A stretch of DNA of 43,527 nt from Deltaproteobacteria bacterium. Lineage in GTDB: Bacteria > Myxococcota_A > Polyangia > Polyangiales > Polyangiaceae. The notes beneath the pieces were generated by a model. The model did not search any database. It was not told where the DNA came from and saw nothing but the letters and a program-made list of their open reading frames with translations. Where the stretch lies: the NCBI GenBank assembly GCA_016875405.1, contig VGRJ01000029.1, positions 1-43,527 of the forward strand. Direction: 5' to 3'. This document shows positions 1-7,126 of the stretch, piece by piece (the first letter of the stretch is position 1; each line of letters begins with the position of its first letter). A program made the position numbers and the translations under genes.

Positions 1-158
1 ACGTCGAAGCGCTTCTCGGTGAGCGCCTGCGCGGCCTCCTTCGCGAGGTCGCGAGCCAGCGCCTTGTCGGCGTCGGAGGCCTGCGCGACGGCGTGTGGGG
101 AGAGGGAGAGCGCGGCGAGCGAGAGCACCACGGCAAGCCACGTCGACGACGACTTCAT
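1..158 (-). CDS. Exported protein, N-terminal fragment
   Basis: Only the first 52 or so codons are in the window; the gene continues beyond base 1. The ATG at 158 opens a typical Sec signal peptide: a short Lys/Ser n-region, a hydrophobic core (LAVVLSLAALSLS) and an Ala-x-Ala-like cleavage region near residue 25 (AVAQA). The mature part starts with an Ala/Lys/Asp-rich helix (DADKALARDLAKEAAQAL), which resembles the first helix of periplasmic TPR proteins, but too little is visible to name a family. It lies 78 bp downstream of the kinase gene on the same strand, so it may be co-transcribed with it. The function is unknown. Confidence 0.7.
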   Translation of the reverse strand, partial: MKSSSTWLAVVLSLAALSLSPHAVAQASDADKALARDLAKEAAQALTEKRFD

Positions 159-236
159 CGCGCGCGAGCCTAGCGCAATCTCGACCGCTCGGGGGAACGC
201 TGCGTCGCGCCCTCCCGGGCGTGCGCTGCGAGCGTC

Positions 237-1820
237 TCAGAAGCCCGGATCGAACTTCTTCGGCGGGGCGGCCTTCGGGGCAGGCGATTTCGGCGGCGAC
301 TTCGACGGCGGCGGCGGTCGCGGCGCGTGAGCGGGGGGAGCGTGCGGAGCCGTGGGAGGCTTCGTGCTCGCGGACGCGCTCGCCGAAGCGCTCGCGCTGA
401 CGGCCGGGGGGGGTGCGCTCGCGGCGGAGGCGGACGCCGGCGCGCCAGCGGCGAGCGTGGCCGAGGCAGAGGCCTCGGGCGGCGCAGCGAGGGCGCTCGC
501 GGGCGGAGAAGACGCGTCGGTAGGCGCGGGGATCGACACGGGCTCGGTCGACGCCGAAGGAGCGGCAGGCGCCACTGCCGAGCGTGTGAGGAAGTAGGCC
601 CCCGTCGCGACGGCAGCCGCTCCGACGAGGCCGACCACGAGCACCGCGGCCCCCTTCGAGCGCGCGGGCCCTGGCGGCGGCGTCGCGGCGATGCCTGCGA
701 CCGAGCCCATCGCACCGCTGTCGCCGAAGGGCTGCGGGGTCGCCTGCGGGACGCCATAGCCGGGATTCGAGGGGTAGCCACCGTGGGCGGCGTACGGGCC
801 GCTGTTTCCCGCGTAGGCGCCCGGCGCGACACCGGCCGCAGGATACGGCGTGAGATGGCCCGGCATGGGCGTGTCGATGTCGAGCGCCATGGTCTTCTGC
901 AGCGGACTCGGCGCCGGCATCCCCGTGAGCGTCGAGTATCCGCCCGTCACCATGCTCACGCCGAGAGCGTGCGCAAGGCCCTCGCTCAGCTCCTTTGCCG
1001 TCTGGTAGCGGTGGTCGGGATCGCGCTGCGCGGCGCGGTGCCACCAGCGGTCGAACGAATCGGGGAGCCCGGGGCACACGTGCGACGGGACCGGAGGCGC
1101 CTGCGTGACGATGCGGATCAACAGGTCGCCGAGCGCATCGCTCTTGAAGGGCAGCTCACCGGTCACGCAGCGAAACGCGACGACGGCGAGGGACCAGAGG
1201 TCCGCGCGCGAGTCGACCGCCTTGATGCCCTGCGCTTGCTCCGGGCTCATGTAGTACGGCGTGCCGAGCAGCGCCCCGGTGCGCGTGTTCGAATCGAGCT
1301 GGTTGGTGCGCTTCGCGACGCCGAAGTCGAGGACCTTCGCGATTTCGCCATCGTCGTCGGGCACGAGGAAGATGTTCTCGGGCTTGAGGTCGCGGTGAAC
1401 GATCCCCGCCGCGTGGGCTTTCATCAAGGCGCGGCTCACGCCGGCGATGATCCGACAGGTCTCGGTCGCGTCGAGCCGTCCGCGCGCGCGGAGACGCGAG
1501 TTCAGCGGCTCACCCTCGAGATACTCCATCGCGAGGTACTGCAAGCTGCCCTCGACCCCGAAGTCGAGGATCTGCACGACGTTGGGGGAACGCAGCGCCG
1601 CGGCGGCCTTGGCCTCACGCTCGAAGCGCTCGCGGACATCAGCCTTCTCGGCGGAGTCGGCGTGGATGAACTTAATCGCGCACGGGATGTCGAGCGCGAT
1701 GTGCTGCGCTGCCCACACGTCCCCCATTCCGCCCTGGCCCAGCACGCGGACGAGACGGAAACGGTCGGCGATGACTGCGCCTTCCCTCAACTCCACGAAG
1801 TGTCCCTTCCGACCGGCCAC
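237..1820 (-). CDS. Membrane-anchored Hanks-type Ser/Thr protein kinase
   Basis: A 527-residue eukaryotic-like kinase that should phosphorylate Ser/Thr of cytoplasmic or membrane partners. Visible kinase features: the Gly-rich loop LGQGGMG (about 27-33), the ATP-anchoring Lys50 (PCAIK), the catalytic loop HRDLKPEN (142-149), DFG (165-167) and SPE (192-194, in place of APE) after a Thr-rich activation segment. The kinase domain ends near residue 290. A Pro/Gly/Tyr-rich linker, one membrane segment (about 388-410) and a low-complexity Ala/Pro/Ser tail ending Lys/Pro-rich follow, so the tail should be periplasmic. The GTG at 1820 is the longest start. A GTG at 1796 has a better-spaced purine-rich site (GGAAGG) and is a good alternative. 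Substrates are unknown; the FHA proteins at 13-18 kb are plausible readers but are not genetically linked. Confidence 0.93.
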   Translation of the reverse strand: MAGRKGHFVELREGAVIADRFRLVRVLGQGGMGDVWAAQHIALDIPCAIKFIHADSAEKADVRERFEREAKAAAALRSPNVVQILDFGVEGSLQYLAMEYLEGEPLNSRLRARGRLDATETCRIIAGVSRALMKAHAAGIVHRDLKPENIFLVPDDDGEIAKVLDFGVAKRTNQLDSNTRTGALLGTPYYMSPEQAQGIKAVDSRADLWSLAVVAFRCVTGELPFKSDALGDLLIRIVTQAPPVPSHVCPGLPDSFDRWWHRAAQRDPDHRYQTAKELSEGLAHALGVSMVTGGYSTLTGMPAPSPLQKTMALDIDTPMPGHLTPYPAAGVAPGAYAGNSGPYAAHGGYPSNPGYGVPQATPQPFGDSGAMGSVAGIAATPPPGPARSKGAAVLVVGLVGAAAVATGAYFLTRSAVAPAAPSASTEPVSIPAPTDASSPPASALAAPPEASASATLAAGAPASASAASAPPPAVSASASASASASTKPPTAPHAPPAHAPRPPPPSKSPPKSPAPKAAPPKKFDPGF

Positions 1821-1926
1821 TGAGCCGTTCGACGCGACTCCCGAGTATCACGCATGACCGCGAGGGTCCAGTGATGCCTCGCCTCCAAACCGTCGGTCGG
1901 CCGCCGACCCGCGCGTCGCCGCGGCG

Positions 1927-2460
1927 TCATGGGCACGTCTCCCCCGCGGGGCGCGGCGGGGCACAAGCGCAGACCCAGTCGACGAGCGTCGCGACCTCAT
2001 CCTCGGTGAGCTCGGGCGGCTTCAACGGCATGAACCCGCTCTCCACGACGCTCTTCATAAGCGCGAAGACCGCCTTGCCGACGTAGAGCTGCTGGGAGTC
2101 GGAGAATGCGTCGAGCGCGAACGGGGCGCCCTCCTTGGCAGGAGTCGTGTGGCAGCGCGCGCAGTTGTCGACCATGATCCGCTCGACCGCGCAGGGGTAG
2201 TCGCCGACCATCTCCCCAGCCTTCGCTACGTCGCACCCATCGAAGCACGCGGGGACGCTGCCGCCCGCGCCCCCCTGCCCTCCCTCGCCGCCGCCCGAAC
2301 CCGATCCGATGGCCGACGACGCGCTCGTCGACGAGGCAGCCGACGGCGGGAGCGGCTCGCACGTCCCGGCGACGCAAGTGGTCTCGAGGTCGGCCTTGCA
2401 GGACGATGCGAGCGACAAGGCGAGCACGGCGAGCGAGCCGACGACCGCGGGAATTCTCAT
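1927..2460 (-). CDS. Mono-heme cytochrome c-like lipoprotein
   Basis: A 177-residue exported lipoprotein. The signal peptide ends in a lipobox (LASSC, Cys21). A Ser/Gly-rich linker (about 35-70) of the kind common in myxobacterial lipoproteins follows, then a compact C-terminal domain with one c-type heme motif, CARCH (Cys100, Cys103, His104). A Met within GFMPLKPP followed by a helix ending LVDWVCACA matches the distal-ligand region and last helix of small class I/planctomycete-type cytochromes. Extra Cys pairs occur before and after the heme site. The likely role is periplasmic electron transfer or redox sensing; no partner oxidase or dehydrogenase is adjacent. It sits between proC and the kinase on the same strand with gaps of 59 and 106 bp. 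Confidence 0.8.
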   Translation of the reverse strand: MRIPAVVGSLAVLALSLASSCKADLETTCVAGTCEPLPPSAASSTSASSAIGSGSGGGEGGQGGAGGSVPACFDGCDVAKAGEMVGDYPCAVERIMVDNCARCHTTPAKEGAPFALDAFSDSQQLYVGKAVFALMKSVVESGFMPLKPPELTEDEVATLVDWVCACAPPRPAGETCP

Positions 2461-2519
2461 CGAAGCGTCATCCTAGCGCCGTTCGACCCATCCTTCGGGG
2501 ACATTCCAGCCGTGTCGCG

Positions 2520-3323
2520 TCACCGACCCAGCTCGTTCGCGCGGCGCGTCGCAGCCTCCACGGCCTCGATGAAGGCGCTCCTCACCCCCGCGGCCTCGAG
2601 CCTCGCGAGCCCGGCGATCGTGGTCCCACCCGGGCTCGTCACGCGGTCCTTAAGCGCGGCCGGGTGCTCGCCTGTCGCGACGAGGAGGCGCGCCGAGCCG
2701 AGCACCGTCTCGGCCGCGAGCGTCATGGCGACGTCGCGCGGCAACCCCATCTTCACGCCGCCGTCCGCGAGCGCCTCGATCATCACGAACACATACGCGG
2801 GGCCGCTCCCCGAGAGCCCGGTCACCGCGTCGAGCTGCGCCTCGGGGACTCGCACGACGCGCCCGACTGCGGCGAACAGCTCCGTCGCGACGACGAGATC
2901 CGCGTCCGTCGCGCGCGCCCCGGCGGCGAGCGCCGTGACTCCGGCGCGCACGAGGGCAGGCGTGTTCGGCATCGCGCGGACGACACGAGCAGGCATCGCA
3001 GCTTCAACGACGCGAGCCGCGATGCCGGCGGCCACCGTCACTGCAAGGCCAGCGAACTCGCCGAGCTCCGCGAGCGCGACCGCCATCGCCTGCGGCTTGA
3101 CGGCGATCACCAAGAGGTCCGCCTCGCGCGCGACGTCGCGGTTCGAGGCACGGCACGCGATCCCATGCGCCGCGGCGAGCAGCTCGCGTCGTTCGGCGTT
3201 CGGCTCCGCGACGGCGACAGCGCCCCGCTCGACGACTCCTTGCTCGAGGAGACCCCGCACGATGGCTTCGGCCATGTTGCCGCCGCCAATGAACCCGAGC
3301 CGACGCCCCGCGAGCGCTGACAT
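2520..3323 (-). CDS. proC: Pyrroline-5-carboxylate reductase
   Basis: A cytoplasmic enzyme for the last step of proline synthesis, reducing 1-pyrroline-5-carboxylate with NAD(P)H. The 267-residue product has the usual length. The N-terminus carries the dinucleotide-binding turn (GFIGGGNMAEAI). The family core is present: VIAVKPQ, RAMPNTPA, SGSGPAYVF and TSPGGTT near the C-terminus. The reading frame stays open upstream past 4600 on this strand, but that extension overlaps the divergent CoA-ligase gene. The ATG at 3323, directly before the Rossmann strand, is the correct start. It is the first gene of the leftward run proC - cytochrome lipoprotein - kinase. Other proline genes are not visible. 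Confidence 0.95.
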   Translation of the reverse strand: MSALAGRRLGFIGGGNMAEAIVRGLLEQGVVERGAVAVAEPNAERRELLAAAHGIACRASNRDVAREADLLVIAVKPQAMAVALAELGEFAGLAVTVAAGIAARVVEAAMPARVVRAMPNTPALVRAGVTALAAGARATDADLVVATELFAAVGRVVRVPEAQLDAVTGLSGSGPAYVFVMIEALADGGVKMGLPRDVAMTLAAETVLGSARLLVATGEHPAALKDRVTSPGGTTIAGLARLEAAGVRSAFIEAVEAATRRANELGR

Positions 3324-3374
3324 ACAGTTCAATGTAGGATGACGCTCGGCCGAAGGCGAGTTACCCGGTCGCCC

Positions 3375-5012
3375 ATGAGCGGGCCATTCAACCTCGCGGA
3401 TTACTATCTGTTCGACCGCCTCGACGAGGGCCTCGCGGAAGCTCCGGCCCTGCTCTTCGGGGAGCGTCGTCAGAGCTACGCCGAAGTCGCCGCCGACGTG
3501 CGCGCGCTCTCGGCGTACCTGATCGCCGCCGGCGTCGCGGCCGAGCAGCGCGTGCTCCTCGCGCTCCCAGATACGCCTGCGTATGCGGCTGCGTTCTTCG
3601 CCACGTTGCGGATCGGCGCCGTCGTCGCGATGGGCAATCCGCACGCGCCGACGGGCGATCTCGACTACCTCGTCCGCTACACCGGGGCCCGCGCCGTGGT
3701 GACCACCGTCGACGTCGCCGGCGCGCTCGCCCCGACGCTCGCCGAGTGCGGCTGCCTCGTGATTCAGGTCGAAGACGTCGCGACCGGCGAGGACTGGCGG
3801 GCTCGACGAGCAGACGCCTCGCCCGCGGTGTGGCTCGCCGACGCGCTCGAGGGCGGGCGGAGGCTCGAGGAGCGCGGCGCGCCGACCCGTCGCGAGACGG
3901 AGGCCGATCACCCCGCGATCTGGCTTTTTACCTCGGGGTCGACCGGACGCAGCAAGGCCGCGATGCACTGCCACCGCGACTTCGCGTTCAACACCGAGCG
4001 CTACGCGATCAGCACGGTCGGCTACCGTCACGGCGACATCACCGTGAGCGTGCCGAGGCTCTTCTTCGGCTACGCGACCGGCACGAACCTGATGTTCCCG
4101 TTTCGTGTGGGGGCCACGGCCGCGCTCTTCAGCGAGCGACCGACGCCCGAGACGCTGGCGCGCGCCATCGAGCGGTATCGGCCGACGATCGTCACCAACG
4201 TCCCGACCATGATGGGAAAGCTGCTCGAGGACGACGACGCACGCACGGCGCGAAAGGAGCCGCGCCTCGATTTGTCGTCGGTGCGCTTCCATTTGTCGGC
4301 CGGTGAGGCCCTGCCGCCGGCCTTGCTCGCGCGCTTCCTCGAGCGTTTCGGCGGCGAGGTGTACGATGGGATCGGCTCCGCAGAGATGTTTCACATCTAT
4401 TGCTCGAACCGCCCTGGGGATGTGATGCCAGGCTCGCTCGGGCGAGTCGTCGACGGTTACGAGCTTCGCATCCTGGCCGCGGACGCCGAGGGGCCGGGAG
4501 CCCCGACTCTTCCGGCGGGTGAGACCGGCGTGATGTGGGTGAAGGGCGACTCGGTCGCGCTCGGTTACTACGGCGATCGCGACAAGAGCTGGGAGACGTT
4601 CCACGGCCACTGGTGCAGGACCGGCGACCTGTTTCGGATCGACGAGCGCGGCTACCTATGGTTCGAGGGGCGCGCGGACGATCTGCTCAAGGTCGGAGGG
4701 ATTTGGGTCGCGCCGCTCGAGGTCGAAAACTGCCTCGCCGAGCACCCCGTCGTCGCCGCCGTCGCGGTCATCGGCGTCGAGCTCGAAGGGCTCGTCAAGC
4801 CCAAGGCGTTCGTGGTGCCGAAGAGCCAAGAGGAGGCCACGGAGTCGCTCGCGGACGCGCTGAAGCACTGGGTCCAAACGCGCCTCAGCAAGCACAAGTA
4901 CCCGCGCCTCGTCGCCTTCGTCGATGAGCTGCCGAAGAACGATCGCGGAAAGATCGATCGCAAGGAGCTCCGACGACGCGAGCTCGCGGGCCAGAACCCG
5001 GTCGGGCGATGA
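3375..5012 (+). CDS. Benzoate-CoA ligase family adenylate-forming enzyme
   Basis: A 545-residue ANL-superfamily acyl-CoA synthetase. It should adenylate a carboxylic acid with ATP and transfer it to CoA. The opening (FNLADYYLFDRLDEG) and overall length match the benzoate/4-hydroxybenzoate-CoA ligase group. Core motifs are intact: the P-loop-like LFTSGSTGRSKAAMH, YDGIGSAEMFHIY, the hinge region WCRTGDLF, GRADDLLKVGG, and the catalytic Lys near the C-terminus (NDRGKIDRKELR). An in-frame ATG at 3339 exists, but homologous sequence begins at the ATG at 3375. It is divergent from proC. Its stop overlaps the next start (ATGA), so it is translationally coupled to the creatininase-family gene. The exact substrate (benzoate, a hydroxybenzoate or another aromatic or cyclic acid) cannot be read from sequence alone. 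No ring-reducing or box-pathway genes are nearby. Confidence 0.88.
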   Translation: MSGPFNLADYYLFDRLDEGLAEAPALLFGERRQSYAEVAADVRALSAYLIAAGVAAEQRVLLALPDTPAYAAAFFATLRIGAVVAMGNPHAPTGDLDYLVRYTGARAVVTTVDVAGALAPTLAECGCLVIQVEDVATGEDWRARRADASPAVWLADALEGGRRLEERGAPTRRETEADHPAIWLFTSGSTGRSKAAMHCHRDFAFNTERYAISTVGYRHGDITVSVPRLFFGYATGTNLMFPFRVGATAALFSERPTPETLARAIERYRPTIVTNVPTMMGKLLEDDDARTARKEPRLDLSSVRFHLSAGEALPPALLARFLERFGGEVYDGIGSAEMFHIYCSNRPGDVMPGSLGRVVDGYELRILAADAEGPGAPTLPAGETGVMWVKGDSVALGYYGDRDKSWETFHGHWCRTGDLFRIDERGYLWFEGRADDLLKVGGIWVAPLEVENCLAEHPVVAAVAVIGVELEGLVKPKAFVVPKSQEEATESLADALKHWVQTRLSKHKYPRLVAFVDELPKNDRGKIDRKELRRRELAGQNPVGR

Positions 5013-5767
5013 AGCTCGCCGAGCTCACCACCGTCGCGCTCGCCGAAATGCTCGCGCGAGGCCCCGTCGTGGCGCTCTTGCCCGTCGGCTCGGTCGAACC
5101 GCACGGGCCCCACCTCCCGCTCGGGACCGACACGCTCATCAGCGAAGCCGCGATCACGCGCGCGGTAGGTCGCCTCGCAGCGCACGGCGTGACGGCGCTC
5201 GTCGCTCCCGCGATCCCGTACGGCGTCACCGAGTACGCGCGCGGCTTCGCAGGCGCGGTGTCGATCGATGGCGCGACCTTGACGGCCTTCGTCCGTGGCG
5301 TGATCGAGGCGCTCCTGCGCGAGGGGCTCTCCCACGTATGCGTGGTGAACAACCACCTCGAGCCCGAGCACGACACCGCGCTCCGGAGCGCGCTCGTAGG
5401 CCTCGCCGGGCGCGCCTCGCTCGCTTGCCCGCTGACGCGGCGCTGGGGACGCACCTTGTCCGCCGAGTACAAGAGCGGCGCGTGTCACGCAGGGCGCTAC
5501 GAGACATCGCTCGTGCTCGCCGCTGCGCCTGCCCTCGTCGACACCGCCGCCGCACGCACCTTGCCGCCGCTCGCGACGAGCCTGTCGGACGGAATCCGCG
5601 CGGGGCAGCGGACCTTTGCTGCGATGGGGCTCGACGCGGCCTACACGGGCGCGCCGGCGGAGGCGTCGGCGGACGAGGGACTCGAGCTCACGGAGCGGCT
5701 CGCCGAGATGGTGGCCACAGAGGTGCTTGAAGCCTTGGTCACGCTCGGGCTGTCGACGACCGCGTGA
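5009..5767 (+). CDS. Creatininase-family metal-dependent amidohydrolase
   Basis: A 252-residue creatininase-fold hydrolase. Families with this fold (creatininase, formamide hydrolase ArfB, mycofactocin peptidase MftE) cleave amide bonds with a two-metal site. The first metal motif is clear: SVEPHGPHLPLGTD supplies Glu, His and Asp ligands. The second is NNHLEPEH. Its H-x-E spacing corresponds to the His/Glu pair of true creatininase and not to the HGGN form common in the wider family. A third conserved block, CHAGRYETS, matches the D/C-HAGxxETS element. The start overlaps the stop of the CoA ligase by 4 bp, which suggests the two act together. One reading is that this enzyme releases a carboxylic acid from an amide and the ligase activates it; that is inference. 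Confidence 0.85.
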   Translation: MKLAELTTVALAEMLARGPVVALLPVGSVEPHGPHLPLGTDTLISEAAITRAVGRLAAHGVTALVAPAIPYGVTEYARGFAGAVSIDGATLTAFVRGVIEALLREGLSHVCVVNNHLEPEHDTALRSALVGLAGRASLACPLTRRWGRTLSAEYKSGACHAGRYETSLVLAAAPALVDTAAARTLPPLATSLSDGIRAGQRTFAAMGLDAAYTGAPAEASADEGLELTERLAEMVATEVLEALVTLGLSTTA

Positions 5768-5778
5768 GGCAAAGCGAG

Positions 5779-5794
5779 CGGCGCGTACACGCCG
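5779..5794. terminator. Small hairpin between convergent genes
   Basis: CGGCG and CGCCG flank a 6-nt loop in the 36-bp gap between the creatininase-family gene and the converging MlaE-family permease gene. It is a 5-bp, all-GC stem without a T-run, so it could act as a weak bidirectional terminator. The evidence is position and symmetry only. Confidence 0.3.
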
Positions 5795-5803
5795 TCGCCG
5801 GGC

Positions 5804-6607
5804 TCATCGACCGTCGAGCAGGAGCTGCGTGAGGACGTAGTTCGCGACGAGGATCGTGACGCAGGTCTCGACCACCGCGCGCGTCGTCGCGAGGCCCACG
5901 CCCTTCGCACCGCCGCTCGCGTGAAAGCCGTGTCGATTCGCGATCGCGGCGATGACGAAGCCGAACGCCGCAGACTTGATGATGCCCATACGCAGGTCTG
6001 CGACCACCGAAAGATCGCGCACGCTCTGAGCGAACACGCCCGGGTCACCGCCCAGCCACACGACCGCGACGAGATAAGCGCCCATCATCCCGACCGCCGC
6101 GTAGAGAACGCAGAGCAGCGGCACCATCAAGACCCCGGCGACGAGCCGCGGCGAGAGCAGGTACTGAACCGCGCTCACGCCCATCGTCGTGATCGCGTCG
6201 ATCTGCTCGGTGACCCGCATGTTGCCGAGCTCGGCCGCCATCGCGCTCCCCGCGCGCGCCGTCACCATGATCGCCGCAAACACCGGCGCGACCTCGCGTG
6301 TGAGCGATACCGCAACGAGCCCTCCGACGCGCCCCTCAGCGCTGAAATTGCGGAGCGCGTAGGTCGTCTGGAGCGCGACGACCATGCCGCTGAAGAGCCC
6401 CGTCAACCCCACGATGAAGAGGGACTGCACGCCGATGAACTCCATCTGCGCCAGCATTTGTCCGCCCCGAAAGGGCCGTCGGAACAGCCAGCGCAGCGTC
6501 CGCAGCGTCAGCGAGACGGTGAGGCCAACCCCCTCGAGCGCGCGTACGAACGGCCCGAGCAGCCGTACTGCCACGGGGCCGCGCACAGGCACGGGCTCGC
6601 CGCTCAC
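5804..6607 (-). CDS. MlaE-family ABC transporter permease
   Basis: A 267-residue inner-membrane permease of the MlaE/TtgB/YrbE type, which moves phospholipids or other lipids between inner and outer membranes together with an MlaF-type ATPase and an MCE protein. About five hydrophobic segments follow an amphipathic N-terminal region. Family blocks are visible: QMEFIGVQSLFIVGLTGLF, SLTREVAPVFAAIMVTARAG, GNMRVTEQIDAI and GFHASGGAKGVG. The GTG at 6607 lies 36 bp after tsaE on the same strand. No ATPase or MCE gene is adjacent on either side within the window, so its partners must be encoded elsewhere. Paralogues of this family are widespread, so I do not assign mlaE itself. Confidence 0.9.
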   Translation of the reverse strand: MSGEPVPVRGPVAVRLLGPFVRALEGVGLTVSLTLRTLRWLFRRPFRGGQMLAQMEFIGVQSLFIVGLTGLFSGMVVALQTTYALRNFSAEGRVGGLVAVSLTREVAPVFAAIMVTARAGSAMAAELGNMRVTEQIDAITTMGVSAVQYLLSPRLVAGVLMVPLLCVLYAAVGMMGAYLVAVVWLGGDPGVFAQSVRDLSVVADLRMGIIKSAAFGFVIAAIANRHGFHASGGAKGVGLATTRAVVETCVTILVANYVLTQLLLDGR

Positions 6608-6643
6608 GCCGCCGTCTTATCACGGCGCGCGAGCGAGCTGGAG

Positions 6644-7126
6644 TCACCCTCGCGCGACGAATTGCTGGAGCTCGGGCCGCCCGCCATCGCCGACGGCGAG
6701 GCGCGCACGTCGACTCTTCTGAGCGACCTCGATCCCGATGCGGAGCGCTCCGCCCCCCAACTCGGACTCGTAGGCGTCGCCCCACTCCACGACGAGGAGC
6801 GCCTCCTCCCGCCGCTCGCGGAGGCCGAGGAGCTCGACCTCCTCTCCGCCGCCGACGCGATACAGGTCCACATGGAGCACAGGGAACCGCGCACCGTGCT
6901 CGTGCACCAAGGCGAACGTCGGGCTCTGAACGGGGACGGCGTGCGGTACCCCGAGCGCACGCAGGAGCGCCCGCGTAAAGAACGTCTTCCCGGCGCCGAG
7001 CGGTCCCGACAGCAGCACGAGGTCACCAGGAGCGAGGAGCATCGACAGCTCTCGGGCGAGGCGGATGGTCGCGCGACGCGTGGGGAGCTCGCGCGACGCG
7101 GGCGGCGCGCTGCGCGAGCCCGTCAC
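6644..7126 (-). CDS. tsaE: tRNA threonylcarbamoyladenosine biosynthesis ATPase TsaE
   Basis: A 160-residue cytoplasmic P-loop protein needed for t6A modification at position 37 of ANN-decoding tRNAs, where it works with TsaB and TsaD. The Walker A motif SGPLGAGKTFFTRAL is followed by QSPTFALVHEH and the HVDLYRV block, and then VVEWGD, all typical of TsaE. The GTG start at 7126 overlaps the TGA of the upstream lipoprotein gene (GTGA). A longer open frame exists but lies inside that gene. tsaB and tsaD are not in the window. Confidence 0.93.
   Translation of the reverse strand: MTGSRSAPPASRELPTRRATIRLARELSMLLAPGDLVLLSGPLGAGKTFFTRALLRALGVPHAVPVQSPTFALVHEHGARFPVLHVDLYRVGGGEEVELLGLRERREEALLVVEWGDAYESELGGGALRIGIEVAQKSRRARLAVGDGGRPELQQFVARG

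Noticed and set aside
2520-4610. A longer frame that would extend proC by over 400 residues
   Set aside because: It runs antisense through the CoA-ligase gene and the added part has shadow composition. The Rossmann turn begins right after the ATG at 3323.
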